Of a DNA stretch of 64,000 bases, positions 1 to 12,650 are shown one piece after another. The position numbers and the translations under genes were made by a program. How positions within the stretch are numbered: position 1 is the stretch's first letter; every line of letters begins with the position of its first letter. Source of the stretch: Dermanyssus gallinae (lineage: Eukaryota; Arthropoda; Arachnida; Mesostigmata; Dermanyssidae); assembly GCA_003439945.1 (NCBI GenBank), contig QVRM01002770.1, forward strand, positions 132,501 through 196,500, read 5' to 3'. Below the pieces are notes generated by a model. That model saw only the letters and a list, made by a program, of their open reading frames with translations. It ran no database searches and had not been told where the DNA came from.

Positions 1-1440
1 TGTTGTTGTGTTTTGTTGTTGTTGTTGTCGTTGTTGTTGTTTTTTCTTTTTTATGATTGCCACTGCTGTCGCTGCCGCTGCCATGTAGGATTTATGCAGA
101 TGCTTGTCCTGCCGTTCCTGCTGACTTTAGCGTCATCGTGATTGGTGTCTCTAGATTGCGGTCGAATGCCGTCGTCGTCGTCGTCGTCGTCGATGTTGTT
201 TTGCGTTGCCACTCGTGTAGATTGCTGTTACGTGTACCGCCTATAACACATGTTGTGAAGCAGCTTTTCTAGTCGTTGTTGTTGTTGCTATTGTTTTTGT
301 AGTTGTTGCCGCTGCGTTCGCAATCTCCACACGGTCGGTCTGGAACAGGGAACACAGCGAGCGGCGAAGAGGTGGAGAGTGGGGGGGGGCAGTGGAGAAA
401 ATGGGGGTACCAGGGTGAGTCAGATGTACAATGTAGAGCGACGTAGAAGCCTCTTCCTAGACGTCGCATTTAGCGTTTAACAGTTCCACCTGCCCCGCCA
501 GTAACTGGAATCCGAACTTTCACCACGTGATGACTGACGCTTTCCGTCCGACTGGTCGACGATCAATAGCCGACTCGTTGTCGTCGTCGTCGTTGTTGTC
601 TGGCTGCTGCTGCCATTATTGCTGGCTATAAAGCGACAAGGATTGCGCCGGCGTCGCTCTAAAGCCAGCGATTGATTCAGGAGGCGGCGGCGGCGGCGTC
701 GCCGATGTTACGGCGTGATGAATAGCTAATGGCGGCCGAAACTTTGCCAACGGTCAACGATGGATGGAGGAAAGAGAAATCCATCATCTATAGATAGATC
801 GATTGATTGATGAGACGCACGCACGCACAACGGAAGGAAGAAAGGAAAGAAGCAAGGAAGCTGCAGAGAAGAAGCTTTGCGGGCGGGCCAGCGGGCTCGC
901 GCGCCAACGTTAGGGGAGACGCTAGTTAGGGGGGACGTTAGTTAGGGGGTCGGTAGCAAGCTCGTGGACGTTAAGAGGTAAAGTGGCGGCGGCGGGGGGC
1001 TCATTTAAACATTGACGCCGGCCGGGCGACCGACCGTCAGACCAGCGGCGTCCGCCTCCGCAGCCCACCGAAAGCGAACTGTTAACGGTTCGTTTGCTAT
1101 TCATTCATCTAGCTGTTAGCTACGGAGGGTCGGGTCCGACGACAGTGGGTAGCCCCTATGGGGTGCCTGAAGGCCAAGATCTTTTAGTGGCGTCGTCGAC
1201 GTTCGTCGTTGGTGTTATTGCTGCTGTTGTTGTTGTTTGTTGTTGCTGTTCGTGTTCTTGCTGTTGTTGTTGTTTTTGTTGCATCAGTTGTTGTTGTTGT
1301 TGGCTGTCGCTGTTATTCTTCTGCTGTAGTTGCCGCCGATACCGTCATTACCATGCTGTTGTAAGTGCAGTGGCAACAATTCTTCATGCTAAGACAGAGC
1401 AGCTAATGTAAATCACGCGGCTCTCTCGTCGTTGTTGTTG

Positions 1441-1471
<31 letters not shown>

Positions 1472-2187
1472 CTTGTTGTTGTTGTTGTTGGTGTTGTTGT
1501 TGTTGTTGTTGTTGTGTGCTGCTCGTTGCAGTAGAATGGCCCGTTATCCAAAGAAACAGAAGCAAACAACAAAAAAGTGGCCTTTACTCACCACCCCGCC
1601 ATCGTCACTACCATCACCCCACCACCACCACACCTCACCATCGCTACGCCCCCCCCCCCTCCCTCAAGCCCCTCAATCTCCTGCATGATATCCTTTTCCA
1701 CCTCGTCATCTTTCCTTTACACCCCTTTTTTCTTCTATTTCGTCCGAGCGAGCAGACGAGCGAAAAGAAAAGAGCCGAAAAGTACTTGTCTAGAGTACTT
1801 TTCTAGAGTACTGCCGGTAGTGGTGGTGGTGGTGGAGGCGGAGGCATCTTCATCAGCAGCAGCAGCAGCACAGATGACCACCCTCTTCTGCCGCCCCTAC
1901 CGTTAGCGCATCCACTCACACGGTCGCCGCCGCTGCCGCTTTCTCGATTAAGCTGGCCGCGCCCCCACTTTGGCGACGACGATGACGACGGCGTCGAGTT
2001 AACGCCGCCGGCTAATCAGATGGGGTCGATTGGCGTTTACTGTCGTTAGCTACCGCCAGATGGTGGTGTTGCCGGTGGTGGAGCTGGGAATCGTTACCGT
2101 CTTTACCGCCGGGGATTGTGCGATGCTGTGATGTGTGTGTCATCTGCCACCTACTACTCATGTCGCCTACCTTGCCCTAATGTTGCC

Positions 2188-2193
<6 letters not shown>
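1..2193. repeat. Degenerate trinucleotide-repeat block, no gene
   Basis: GTT/GTC/GCT-type triplets on the plus strand are interrupted by short unique stretches. The purest tract is (GTT)n at 1431-1514; others lie at 1-45, 265-310 and 1220-1310. Open frames here encode only poly-Cys, poly-Leu, poly-Val or poly-Thr runs, as expected from triplet repeats read in any frame. I see no exon, splice pattern or domain. It could be intergenic or part of a long intron; the sequence alone does not decide. Confidence 0.8.

Positions 2194-2235
<42 letters not shown>
2194..2235. repeat. (TA)n microsatellite
   Basis: An uninterrupted TA dinucleotide tract of about 21 units. Confidence 0.97.
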
Positions 2236-2238
<3 letters not shown>

Positions 2239-4199
2239 CGGCTGGTTAGAAAAAGCAGAACTGCTACGACTAGCAGCACTAGTTAACCCGAGCCTTGCAC
2301 TATTTCGTCGTTTTTGCCGTCGCGTCGTCATAACTACAGTTACTACTACTACTACTTCTACAGCTATGGTACTTTTCGTGCTGCCATCATAGTCCATTGT
2401 TGTTTGTTAGTGTTGTGGCTGTCGCTGTTCTCGATCGAGCTACCTTTATGATGATGATGATGATGATCATAAGAAATTGATTGACAGATTAATTGACGGC
2501 CGAACAAAAGAAGAGTTCGTAAAGCTTAAACGGATTGCCAGCCTCCGTTTGTCGGACGTCGCTGCTGCTGCAGCTGCTGTTCGAGTTGTATTTATTGTCA
2601 TGCCCACCAAGCGTGTTACTATCACTATTAAGACAACTGCTCCAACTACTTTTCTCACACTACGACTACAGTTGCACTACCAGGTCTCCTACCATTCCAT
2701 TCATGGTGTCGTCGTCGTCGTTGTCGTCTTCGTCTGACTGAGTCCACTCAAAGGTGCATTTACTTGCCACCGAGTACCACCATACGATAGCGCAATATTA
2801 TACGATGCAACATCATACACCATACGGTGGCGGCGGCGGCGGAAGTAACGGACGTCCAGCCAGGGTTCTAACGATCGCAACTTAGACAATAGCAACTTGG
2901 CAAGCGGTAGATGAACGCCGAATGATGGTGACCGCCATCATCATCGCTACCACCACCACCACCAGCATCGTCGTCTTCATCATTCGTCTCATCAATTTCG
3001 GCAGAACCGTTAGTCAATTCATCACCATTCTCACTCATGACCACCACGACATCGCCACGACTATCCAGTCCACGAGGGCTATCGCCTGCCTGCCAGCCGC
3101 TAGCAGCAGCTCCAGCAGCAGCAGCAACAACAGCCCTCTCGTCGTTGGTTAGAGATTTTCAACTAAACTGGGCGAGCGCTTTAATTTTAACCACTTTTGC
3201 AGCCGCCCCTGCCAACGGCGACGACGACCCCGCTGCCGACGACGACAACGACGACCCCGCTGGCGCCCACGCCTACGCCGTGACTACGATAGCTGTCAGG
3301 TACTGCCTGACCACCGGGCCACCCGGATTCTGCTGGACAACAATACAATGACAACAAATCAACAACAATGGCAATGAGAATTAGGACGACAATGAAAAGG
3401 ACGCCGACAACGATGACGCCACTGCCGATAACAGCAACAACAACAACAGAACACCAACAACAACAACAACGGTGACCCTCTCGATCAAAATCGATGATGT
3501 CTATTCAATGAATGATATTTGCGCGGTCGCATATAGATTACGCGCCTTAACTATCACCACCGGTAAACGAACGCACGTAGGAGGAGCTGAAAGAAGAATG
3601 GGGGTAGAGGGAAGGGCAGCTGCAGAAGCTAAAGCCAAAACAGACAGAGAGAGATAGAGAAAAAGTGGAGAAGTTAGATAGAGCGAGAGAGGCTAGAGAA
3701 GATAGAGAAGGAAAAGGGAGAACACGCGAGGGATAAGGAGAACGAAAGCGCAAAGAGAGAAATGGAACAGACGAGCTGAGGACCTTCAATACGTCTGACA
3801 CCACCACCACCAGCAGCAGCAGCAGCTCGAGCACGGCATTGACATCGACTGCGACATTGACGACGGCTCATTGTAAATCACTGACTGAACGTCTTCGAAG
3901 GTGAAGAGGGACCTTCGTTTGTCCGTTCGTCCGTTCGATCGTTCCTACCTTCCTGTGGGGTTCTTTGTTTGGCTGCTGCTGCGGGGAATCAACCAACCGC
4001 CGATCACCATGACCACCACCACCACCACCACGATGAACCAACCAGCGCTGAATGAATCGATGCTTGCTGAATCCCTCATCCATCCATCAATAGTTGATTT
4101 ATTGATTGATTGTCTAGTGGATGAATTGGACGATCGATAAAGTGCCAGCCGGACGCCGACACAGGAGGTCGAGCAATGTGCTACGTTGAGCAAGAGCCT
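2236..4199. repeat. Triplet-rich block, no gene
   Basis: A continuation of the triplet-rich domain, with ATG/ATC, ACC, GTC and GCA runs and a GAGA-rich patch around 3645-3765. The open frames read as low-complexity peptide and show no domain or splice structure. Confidence 0.7.
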
Positions 4200-4282
4200 C
4201 CAACAACAACAACATTAACAGCAACAACAACAATAACAGCAACAACAACAACAACAACAACAACAACGACCACAACAACGGC
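4200..4282. repeat. (CAA)n microsatellite, imperfect
   Basis: A CAA/ACA triplet run with occasional AAT, AGC and CGA interruptions. It makes a poly-Thr frame on plus and a poly-Val frame on minus. Confidence 0.9.
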
Positions 4283-4623
4283 GACAGCAGTCAAACCCCA
4301 CCCGCATGCTGGCCACCCTCTCAGCAGGAGCAGTACTATTACTATTGTTGTTGTTATTATTAGTAGTATTATTGCGAATATAGGCAAACTCTCTTTCGTT
4401 CCGCTGACACAAATGACGACGATTTCGCTGCCGTATCGCAACAGGAACGTCGACACACTGGCGGCGTTTCTGATGCTGCTGCTGCTGAAGGAGAAGAAGT
4501 GTTTCCGACGGTTGTGTGCGGCCCAAGCAAGTGTGCGGCCTCCTAGAATAAAAGGAAGGCACATTTTCTTAACTTGGCCGAATAGCCTAATTCGTACCTT
4601 TCGAAGTAGCTTGACATTTCTGC

Positions 4624-4804
<181 letters not shown>

Positions 4805-5287
4805 AAGGCAGAGAGAGAAAATCAACAAACTCGATAAAGCTTAACCAATGATGATGACACAATAGGCAAACCTCGCCTCGGAACAGGAACGCGACTCAGG
4901 AATTGCCTACAATTTCGATTGAAACGAAATTTGCTCGAAGGGCCAATCACTGAGTCAGCATGAAGCATCAAGGGACGTTGATTGTTGTCTTGGCGCATTG
5001 TCGACAAGCGTCGCCGTCCCGACCGGCACTGCGCCATGTGTGTATTCACCCGTGTCGCGCGCGTTCGATGTCCTACGCCGGCTCTGAGTGGCATGGCGAT
5101 TACCCTAACGGAATGCCTGTACTTGGTTTGACCGCCTTACTTTTTGGCACATTCGGCAATATTTGGCGCAGCATTTCATCCATGTTCTGCCAGCCAGCCA
5201 AGCAGCCTCAAACTCCTCCACCTGATCACTGGACAGCGACAACCGGTCAACTGAGGCTGCTGTTGTTGTTGTCGTCGTCGTCGTTGT

Positions 5288-5321
<34 letters not shown>

Positions 5322-7563
5322 AGTGGTGGTGGTGCTCGGGTCAACACGTAACAGGGCGAAAAACACGTGCCGTTTACTTTTTGCTGCCGGCTACCTCTTG
5401 CAATATGCCAGGATCGCGAAAAACTTAAATGTTGGGCTGTTTGTTCACTCAGTTTGAAGATGCCACTGCGTTTGATCCCCAAGTTGAATCCATATGGAGC
5501 AGACTTTTATTGATAAGATTGGAAGTGTGCATATATATATATATCTTTTCCGTTTGTTTGTACAGTTATTATTATTTGCACTACCAAGCTAGTCTTATAT
5601 TCCAAACATAATCGTTTTATTCGACGCTTAAATAAGTCCTCATAGGAATATACATAGACGTAATTATATACTGTGTGGAGCGACGTAATCAGTGGGTATA
5701 TTTATTTAATTACGATGTCTATTAAAATTGTAGGCGTTGTTCGTAACCTAAGTCCAGGACCGCCTCACTACGCCAACGACGCTGCCAACGCCTCTGTCCT
5801 GTCGTTGCAGCACGTATTGTCATTTGAGATCAATTGCCCAAGAGTATGTTACTTCTGGCAACTTGATCTGATTTTGAGATAAAAATGGAGATCAATTTTG
5901 ATCTCAAAATCAAATTCTCAAAGTGCCCACGAAACTTGCCAGATCTTATATTTGGTTGGTGACCCGTGGTGTTACTCGGCTTAGCGCAGATGCGATTAAG
6001 CAATTTTTCGAGATGAAGGTGTACGCGTGGCCAAAATGTAAGCATTTAGAACATTTCCTCTCAGCCCCTCTATATATATATTTATATATATACAGAGAGA
6101 GAGAGACAGAGAGGCTGAGGTGAAAATTTGTACATAAAAAATAAGCATTTATATACGCATGCATAAGTATCTATTGATATGTGAACTTTTGTAATACACT
6201 ACCAATTTATGGTGAATAAACTTGAAATAAGTATCTATAATATATACATAAAAATAGAGAGGGTGTCTATTAAAGATCTAGCCATAGGAGGCTTATAGGA
6301 CTTGCGACCTCCGTGTATTGCTATTTGGCGGCCGATAATGTCATCTGCGACCCAACTCCATAAGAGAAATGCTTAAATTAGTAATCTCGTCAAGTTTGGA
6401 TGAAACTTGCCTTCTCAGGCAAAAGTTGTGTGTGTGTTATCATACATCATAGTGAAGCCGATATATCTTCTGGCGATCCCTAGCTGACGATCTCATTCTC
6501 TACAGCACTAATCATTTCCATCTCCGACAGACACTGGCGTCCTATGCGTAGCCTTGGCCAATTTGCGGATAAATGCCCGCAAAACATAGGTAAAAACATT
6601 CTTAATAGAGAACGTTTTTCCTTCACCGACGAGCTCTTCCTGGGAGGTGTCATTCCAGGCTCTATCTTCTGGCTTATTTTCAGAAGATCTAAGAGTACGA
6701 TTCAAACTCCCATCAACCTCGTCATACTCGTACATGGTACTAAATGGTGGCCGTGTTCTAGGCCGATTTTGTTCAGCTTAGTGTGAAAATGATTTTCTTA
6801 ATATATCATTTGCCGTAGCGTTAGTCTTTTATACGTTCTCTACAATTGTGCTCCATAAGTTCTAGACATGGCGGTATAATAAGAAAATATTTATTTACGC
6901 ACAAATCAGGCTAACTTAGTCTGTCGAGGACCACGCCGTTCATCGAGGATCTGGTAAACCGCTTTCAACTTCTGACTACCGCGTCATTACGAGAGTTCTG
7001 TAGGCACTTTGAGCAGAAGATGAGGGAAGTGCCAGAAGCGTTCTGCAAAACTCCGGCAATGTTGGACAATACATGGATGGAACCGTTCTTCGAGCAGCGT
7101 CACGTTCTCACCCGCTACTCCGTCCATGGGTTCCATCACAAGCTGTGCCATTGCACTGGGTTCCATAACCCTTTCGATGAGAGTTGCTGCACATTTGGCG
7201 GCCTTGTCTGCGCCAAATATAATCATGAAACATGTCGGTCAGCGCCAGCTATTTGGGCGTTAGGTCGCTGACATTTTCTGGAAATGCATATACAACATAT
7301 TCTATATATGTCCAAGATTAACGGCAACGAATGCCGTTTCCGATATTTAATGAAAACGTGTAATGTAAGCAAGCAACAATACCGAAATGTGATGTAATAA
7401 TAAATAATAAAACAAATATTAATTATATGTTTGCTGTAGCAACTTTAATTATTAGCATATATTAACTGCACTCCAACTAAGAATATAAAGTAAAATATTA
7501 AAATAAGAAACATATATTATAACAAATAAATGGCATTAGCTTTTATGTTTTATCTCTTTCACT
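4805..7563. other. No gene seen; mostly AT-richer unique sequence
   Basis: It contains a (GTT)n tract at about 5264-5325, a short TA/GA run at 6069-6115 and a 12-bp perfect inverted repeat (5869-5880 with 5901-5912, 20-base loop). Frames of 60-80 codons at 6500-7270 have no recognisable motif on either strand. The segment may include eroded mobile-element sequence. Confidence 0.55.
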
Positions 7564-7742
7564 GAATCGAGCCCGATGGCGTGGTGCATTCGCGTGCGCC
7601 TCGCAACCGGAAGGGACACACAGGTGCACGGTTTGAGCCCCGCCTTTGCAAATTTGTATATATGGGGTCCGTTTTACAAAGCAGTGTGAGAGCAGTCTCG
7701 TGAACAATTAATGTTGGCTGAGAGTCAACCCGAAAATCAGTT
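7564..7742 (+). mobile_element. SINE-1 (tRNA-derived SINE), copy 1
   Basis: The head starts GAGCCCGATGGCGTGGTG and contains a B-box-like GGTTTGAGCCC about 60 bases in, resembling an internal RNA polymerase III promoter. The non-tRNA body ends near AGTCAACCCGAAAA. The same head and body recur at 10545-10784 (minus) and 10820-10999 (plus), which defines the family. A 9-bp candidate target-site duplication, TCTTTCACT, flanks it (7555-7563 and 7743-7751). It is non-coding and would need a partner LINE to move. Confidence 0.75.
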
Positions 7743-7766
7743 TCTTTCACTCACTGAGAGGCAAAG

Positions 7767-8149
7767 TGCATAGATGTTCGCTACAACGCCGAGTAATTCA
7801 CTGCATCGCTGCGAGCAGAACTGACAAAGGCATTGAGTTTACCTTTCGAGTGGAAATCCCTACGGGAATACACGTGTACCTTTTATCTGATGTATACAGG
7901 ACAGTATGCCCAAGCCGCTTGGTACCTACAACTACAATGAAAGAAATTACTTATTACGGGCATATTACGGGCAATTAACTCCGCATTTTTTACATTCATT
8001 CAGAAATTGGGAAAGAGGCGGAGTGTTGGGCATATTGGGCAATCTCTGCCGAAGCTTTTCCACTATGGGAGCGCAGCTCGACAATTTACAAGTACACGGA
8101 ACGATGTCTTGCCCCTATGGAAAGGCAAAGTACGCACTTTAAGTATAAC
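7767..8149. other. No gene seen
   Basis: Unique sequence between SINE-1 copy 1 and the Gypsy-like relic. Frames are short. The minus strand may continue the decayed pol sequence, but I cannot support a domain here. Confidence 0.4.
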
Positions 8150-8740
8150 GTCAAGTACTTTTCAAAAAACTCTAAGATTCGTCAGCGTCAGGTGATTCCA
8201 CAATCTGGCCGAGCTGTATGACAATGTTTGCAAAAACTTCAGTGTAAAAAAGACGCACAGCCGTATCAATTGAGAGTCTCCAAACACTATCTCTCCGTAC
8301 TCTGCATAAAGAGCAACCGGGCTTGAGCTCACTCCAATGTGCGCCAAAAACGACGTTCTCAATGGCTAGCCGCAGCTGTGAATAACATCACTGTTGCGGG
8401 CCATGCTGAGAGTCGCCCTCCATGTCGAAACTTAACGGCCTTGATTTTAGCCGAGTTACTCTGCAATCCCTTTGAGTCGAGGTTACTGCTCGGCCATAGT
8501 AGTAATGCGCCGGACGGCTCCGAAATTCTTGTGGGCTACTAGGATGTCGTCAGCGTCGAAACTCTCGGCATACGTAGGTGACATGTTCCCGTCAAAGAAA
8601 CTAGATATAAACTCCTGAAAAAGAATGATTGGCACCAGCGACTGTAAATGATTCGGTTGGCAGGTGGCGAGGAGCCTTGCAAAATGCCTTGGCTAAATCA
8701 GTGACGACTGCGTACAATTTACCGCTTGGGGGGTGACCGC
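8150..8740 (-). pseudogene. Decayed reverse transcriptase of probable Ty3/Gypsy-like LTR element
   Basis: Three blocks on the minus strand, in different frames and in the order expected for LTR-element pol, support this. At about 8641-8728 the peptide KLYAVVTDLAKAF resembles the motif A region. At about 8494-8566 the block SFDADDILVAHKNF resembles the Y-x-DD-I-L-V catalytic motif, with the aromatic and following residue altered. At about 8170-8355 FLAHIGVSSSPVALYAEY resembles the FLGH-V-S segment after the palm domain and is followed by an LRVFF-like stretch. Frameshifts, stops and a shortened A-to-C spacing show it is dead. No LTRs, protease or integrase were recognised. The call rests on short motifs and could be wrong. 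Confidence 0.45.
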
Positions 8741-9480
8741 GCGCTCAATTTTAGGACTGCAAGACGTGAATTGCGACCTTGCTCTCTCTGTGCTTCTCCT
8801 AAGCCCGAATTGTTTAGGCAGAATAACTCGTTTAGTCGGGACTCTGATTTTTGCGATTACCAACCTAAATCATTTTTAAGCGTGCTTTTCGAAGCCACTC
8901 ACCTTGTTGACGGTTTGAATTACGCCTGTCGTGTCCGTGCTCTCCTTAAAAATATAAGGAGAGTCGAGTACTAAAATGTCAAACTCCAGGCAAGCGTTCC
9001 TTTTTTGGCATTCATCACTGGTTATCCACGTAGGGAGTGGCTGAAGCATATTGCGTTCTTCCTCCTGCTCAAAGGAAGAGTTTATGATGTGCCCTTCAGT
9101 TGCCAGGCAGTTCAGTTACTGGATACGGATGCTCCGCTGCTGCACTGGACAGGATATTTGTCTAGCGGCACTCTATCTGCCCCTTATCATCATCAAAGGA
9201 GTGCGCAACGACTCTACGAAACGACGCACGACACTAGCGGAAGCATTTCGCTATGCCCGTTTAAGCAGACGGGCCTCCTCCCGCAATGCATGGTCTGCTT
9301 TCAATCTAGTTGAATGTAGGAACTTCTACGGTCTACGTAATCGCCGGTGACACCACATGACAACACACATAGTTGCAAGCTGCGAGTTGTCGTGTGAACG
9401 TTGTATAAGTTCGTGGTAGATACGCGTTTTGGACTGCGTTTCGAAGCGCGCAAAGATCGCCAGCCATGCATGTGTCTATC
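8741..9480. other. No gene seen
   Basis: Mixed-composition unique sequence. Overlapping frames of about 100 codons at 9005-9350 show no domain. It could be the 5' part of the Gypsy-like relic, read on minus, but nothing diagnostic remains. Confidence 0.4.
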
Positions 9481-10544
9481 TATGTATGTATATATATGTA
9501 TATATATATATATGTTGCGGGTTGTCCATTGCCCATAACATACACTATATTTCTCTGTACCCTTCTCCCTTATAGGCTGTGTCTCTCCGTCTACTTGGCC
9601 TGCTTCATCGGCTTGCCGGTTTTAGTTCTGCCGACGCCATTGCTTATTGACGTCTTCTGCATAGCCACCATCACCACCACCGCCGCTATCGCTTACCATA
9701 ACGCTGTTTGTTATGAACATTGTTGTTGTTACTATTGTTGTTGTCGTTGTTGTTATTGTTATTGTTGTTGTTGTTGTTGCAGCTGCAGCTGCTGCTGTCA
9801 TCGTCCTCGCCGTTGGCTTATTTGACTTCCTTCGCCATTCCCCGAAGCGTGCTCCCTCTCGTCTTGCTACTACCGAGTAACGGTTCCCCACGCTGCCGCA
9901 TGTAACCGACCGGTGCTATCGCTCTTGTGTGTGAGATACTCGCTGGTCGGCACAGCGGTCATGGGAAATGCCACCGCCGCATCCGTTGTTACGGGTAGTC
10001 GTGGTTGTCGTCATCGCCGTCATCGTCGACGACGTCGTGAATGTCTCGACGTCTGTCACCGCCATGGCCACGACAGTAGTTAGTAGTCAAAGTAGCAGCA
10101 GCAGCAGCGGAACTTTGCCATTGACCTCGTGAGGTGTTCCTGGGTCAGCTCTGGGCCCCTTTCTCTTCTCAGCCGGCCCGGGACACCCCCTGTCCGCACG
10201 CCCGGCCGCCCCCCCCCCCCTCTTGACCACCTTGTGCAACGTGTCGTCAAGGCGACAAGGCCCCCACTGGCTGATATGCTGACAGCCGGCAGATATTCTA
10301 ATGGTAGGCGGCGACAAGCCATCCTTATCGGCTGCGTTGAGACGAGCAGCGCGTACTCACTTAACTCGGTAGCAACGCACGGAGAAGTCTTCCACGCCAA
10401 TGGCAATGATAACGCAAAAACACCAACATTGCAGGACAGAACATTATGTTCGTCACCCATGCCTGCTGTAGGACGACTTTAGTCGCTACCATTTCTGATG
10501 CTACGCTTGCTGTTGCTGCTGCTCCTATTACTACGTTTTCTTTT
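9481..10544. repeat. Simple-sequence block: (TA)n, GTT/GCT triplets, poly-C
   Basis: (TA)n at 9488-9513, GTT/ATT triplets at 9715-9780 and a C-run near 10208-10220. The open frames are low-complexity leucine or cysteine runs or proline-rich shadows. No gene is supported. Confidence 0.7.
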
Positions 10545-10784
10545 GTTCAAGCTGACTCCCAGCCAACATTTAACGTTCATGGCTCTCACTCGTACTGAGT
10601 CATCCTGCTGCCAACCTCTCTCTCTATTGCTTCATAAGCCAGAGTCCATGAATGAATACAAATGTATGCAACAGTGGGAATCGAACCCACCCATGTGCAT
10701 CTCCCATGTACACACATGGGAGCTGTACATGGGGTTCTCCGGACCCGAAGCGCACGCGAATACACCACGCCACCACCGGGCTTG
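10545..10784 (-). mobile_element. SINE-1, copy 2, inverted
   Basis: Read on minus it starts AGCCCGGTGGTGGCGTGGTG and carries a perfect B box, GGTTCGATTCC, at about 10679-10689. It ends with the family's GGCTG-GAGTCAGC tail near 10550. An internal stretch is replaced or expanded by a local palindrome around CCCATGTACACACATGGG (10707-10724). It lies head to head with copy 3. Confidence 0.75.
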
Positions 10785-10819
10785 ACTAGTACTACCACTT
10801 CGACTACTACCACTAGATA

Positions 10820-10999
10820 TCGAGCCCGGTGGCGTGGTGGCGGCTCAAGTCTGCACCTCGCAACCGGAAGAGACATATAGGTGCGCGGGTTCAAGCCCCA
10901 CCGTTGCACATTTGTATTTATAGGGGTCCGTCTATGAAGCAAGGTGAAAAACAGTTCGGTGGACGTTAAACCCTTGGCTGAGGGTCAGCCCGAAAGCTT
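10820..10999 (+). mobile_element. SINE-1, copy 3, with target-site duplication
   Basis: The tRNA-like head begins near 10823 (GAGCCCGGTGGCGTGGTG), with the B box GGTTCAAGCCC at about 10889-10899 and the family body ending CAGCCCGAAAG. It is flanked by a perfect 15-bp direct repeat TACTACCACTAGATA (10805-10819 and 11000-11014), the signature of LINE-mediated insertion. The next SINE-1 lies about 36 bases upstream in the opposite orientation. Confidence 0.85.
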
Positions 11000-11014
11000 T
11001 ACTACCACTAGATA

Positions 11015-11762
11015 ATCCCTCCCCTCACTACCCCCATCTGTACCCCAAAGTACAGATAGGGGGTGGTACTACCTCCGGTGGACTACTTCCGGGCTTGACC
11101 AGCCGCCAGCTCCGGTTCATCAGCTCAGCCGAACAAACAAGCAAGCGATCGAGCGACCGACCGACGAACCGGCCTGGTCGGCTTGAGCATGAATGAGCCC
11201 ATCTGTATCGCTGGCTTTCAGTAGTCTGTGTGTTTGTTGCTGCAGATTACGGAACGTCACGATTGAGCTAGTGAGTAAACGCACGCGCACCCACCACTAG
11301 ACAGTCGGTTGATCGTCGAGTTGACCACCGTCATGATTACGTTTCATTATAATCATTAGTATCCTCATCATCATCATCATCACCATAATAATCACCGGCA
11401 GTGTGCTCTTCATCATCAACGTCGTTCTCGTCGGCGTGGTCGTCGTCGTCGTCGTCGTCGTCTTCATCGCCATCAACATCGTAAATGAAAATGTTTGTCC
11501 ATTACAACTGCGATTTGGAATTGGCAGCGTCGCAAATGCCATCCCCTCTCATGATAATCGCGTGGTAACCGCGACGAAGGGTCATCATCGCTACGAGATC
11601 ACTGCTACCGCCGTCAGCCAGCAGCCAGCAAACAGCTTGGCCGGCCACGACACCACACCACCAAAAGAAACCTCACCAACCACCGCTACTATCATGTTTG
11701 TAACGGAAAGATAGCGCGGAATGATAGTGGGCATAATTAACATGTTATCTAGAGACACGCAA

Positions 11763-11805
<43 letters not shown>

Positions 11806-12537
11806 TATACGTATGTCTGTATATGTACTGGAATCAGTATTGAGGCTGCTATGTTGAAGTAGTATTAAAAAATAGTTCCAGCTCCTCGCCACTTCCTGAG
11901 GCCATTAAGGTAAGAGGTTTTTAGTGGGTATTATGCCAACAACATCGGCATCGAGTCCCACACTAGCCGCTCTGGGTGTGCGTAAAAACATTTTTCCCTC
12001 TCACCAAAAGAAATAAATATTGAGGCTGCCTCTATCGCTCTCACTTTTCTATCTACGTATATGTATATGAATAGGCCAAATGATACGTGTACGAAGCATA
12101 TGAAATTATAGCTGTATTTTTCCAGTGTCTATTGCACTGTGACACGACAGCTGTTTCCTGCTGAGTTAAATCCATACGACTACCCTCAGCATAAAGCAGT
12201 ATAGGATTTCTTTAAATTAAAACGTTAATTTTACCAGACAGGCCGTTGCGCTCGTGGCCAGTAATCGGAAACGACTCTGCTACTGCCCCGACGATGGTGT
12301 GTTTGCGAAGATCCCTACGACGAGAGTCGGTCATTGAAGTTGTTGGATCTTCGTGCTTTGCGGCAAAGCGGCAACGGCGGCGGTGCCAAACGCAAAAATA
12401 TCAGCGGCGAGACTCAAAAGTCTTCGTTGTGGACGAGATAAATGACTCTGTAATGTCATTAATCAGCCAGGTAGGACAGGATTTATTCAGCCAATTACAG
12501 TATAATTGTATTCAAGCGACCCGAGACAAACAAGCGG
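11015..12537. other. No gene seen; microsatellites
   Basis: Triplet repeats lie at 11365-11475. (TA)n at 11766-11797 grades into (CA)n to about 11807. The 153-codon frame from 12246 runs through two repeats and is not taken as a gene. A possible tRNA-like SINE head is listed separately. Confidence 0.6.
11895..12010 (+). mobile_element. Possible decayed tRNA-derived SINE
   Basis: An A-box-like TTTTTAGTGGGTA is followed about 35 bases later by GCATCGAGTCCC, which resembles a worn B box. No duplication and no family match elsewhere in the window, so this is tentative. Confidence 0.3.
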
Positions 12538-12650
12538 ACCTATCGAATGATCTCGCTCGCTATATATATATATATATATATATGCTCTCTCTTACACTGT
12601 ATACAAATACAGGGGAAGAGAGTGTGGGCGAGCGAGATCATTCGATAGGT
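12538..12650. repeat. 113-bp hairpin element with 23-bp perfect terminal inverted repeats
   Basis: Arms 12538-12560 and 12628-12650 are perfect reverse complements. Inside are a (TA)n tract (12561-12583) and a second imperfect stem (CTCTCTTACACTGTAT against ATACAGGGGAAGAGAG). It abuts the left end of foldback copy 1. It could be a tiny non-autonomous element or a replication-slippage palindrome. Confidence 0.75.

Noticed and set aside
10200..10222. Poly-C run as a regulatory G-quadruplex
   Set aside because: A single homopolymer run without the spaced G-tracts needed; only a slippage tract.
10129..10482. Pair of overlapping 117- and 126-codon frames on opposite strands
   Set aside because: Proline- and arginine-rich shadows of a C-rich tract; no family resemblance and no splice context.
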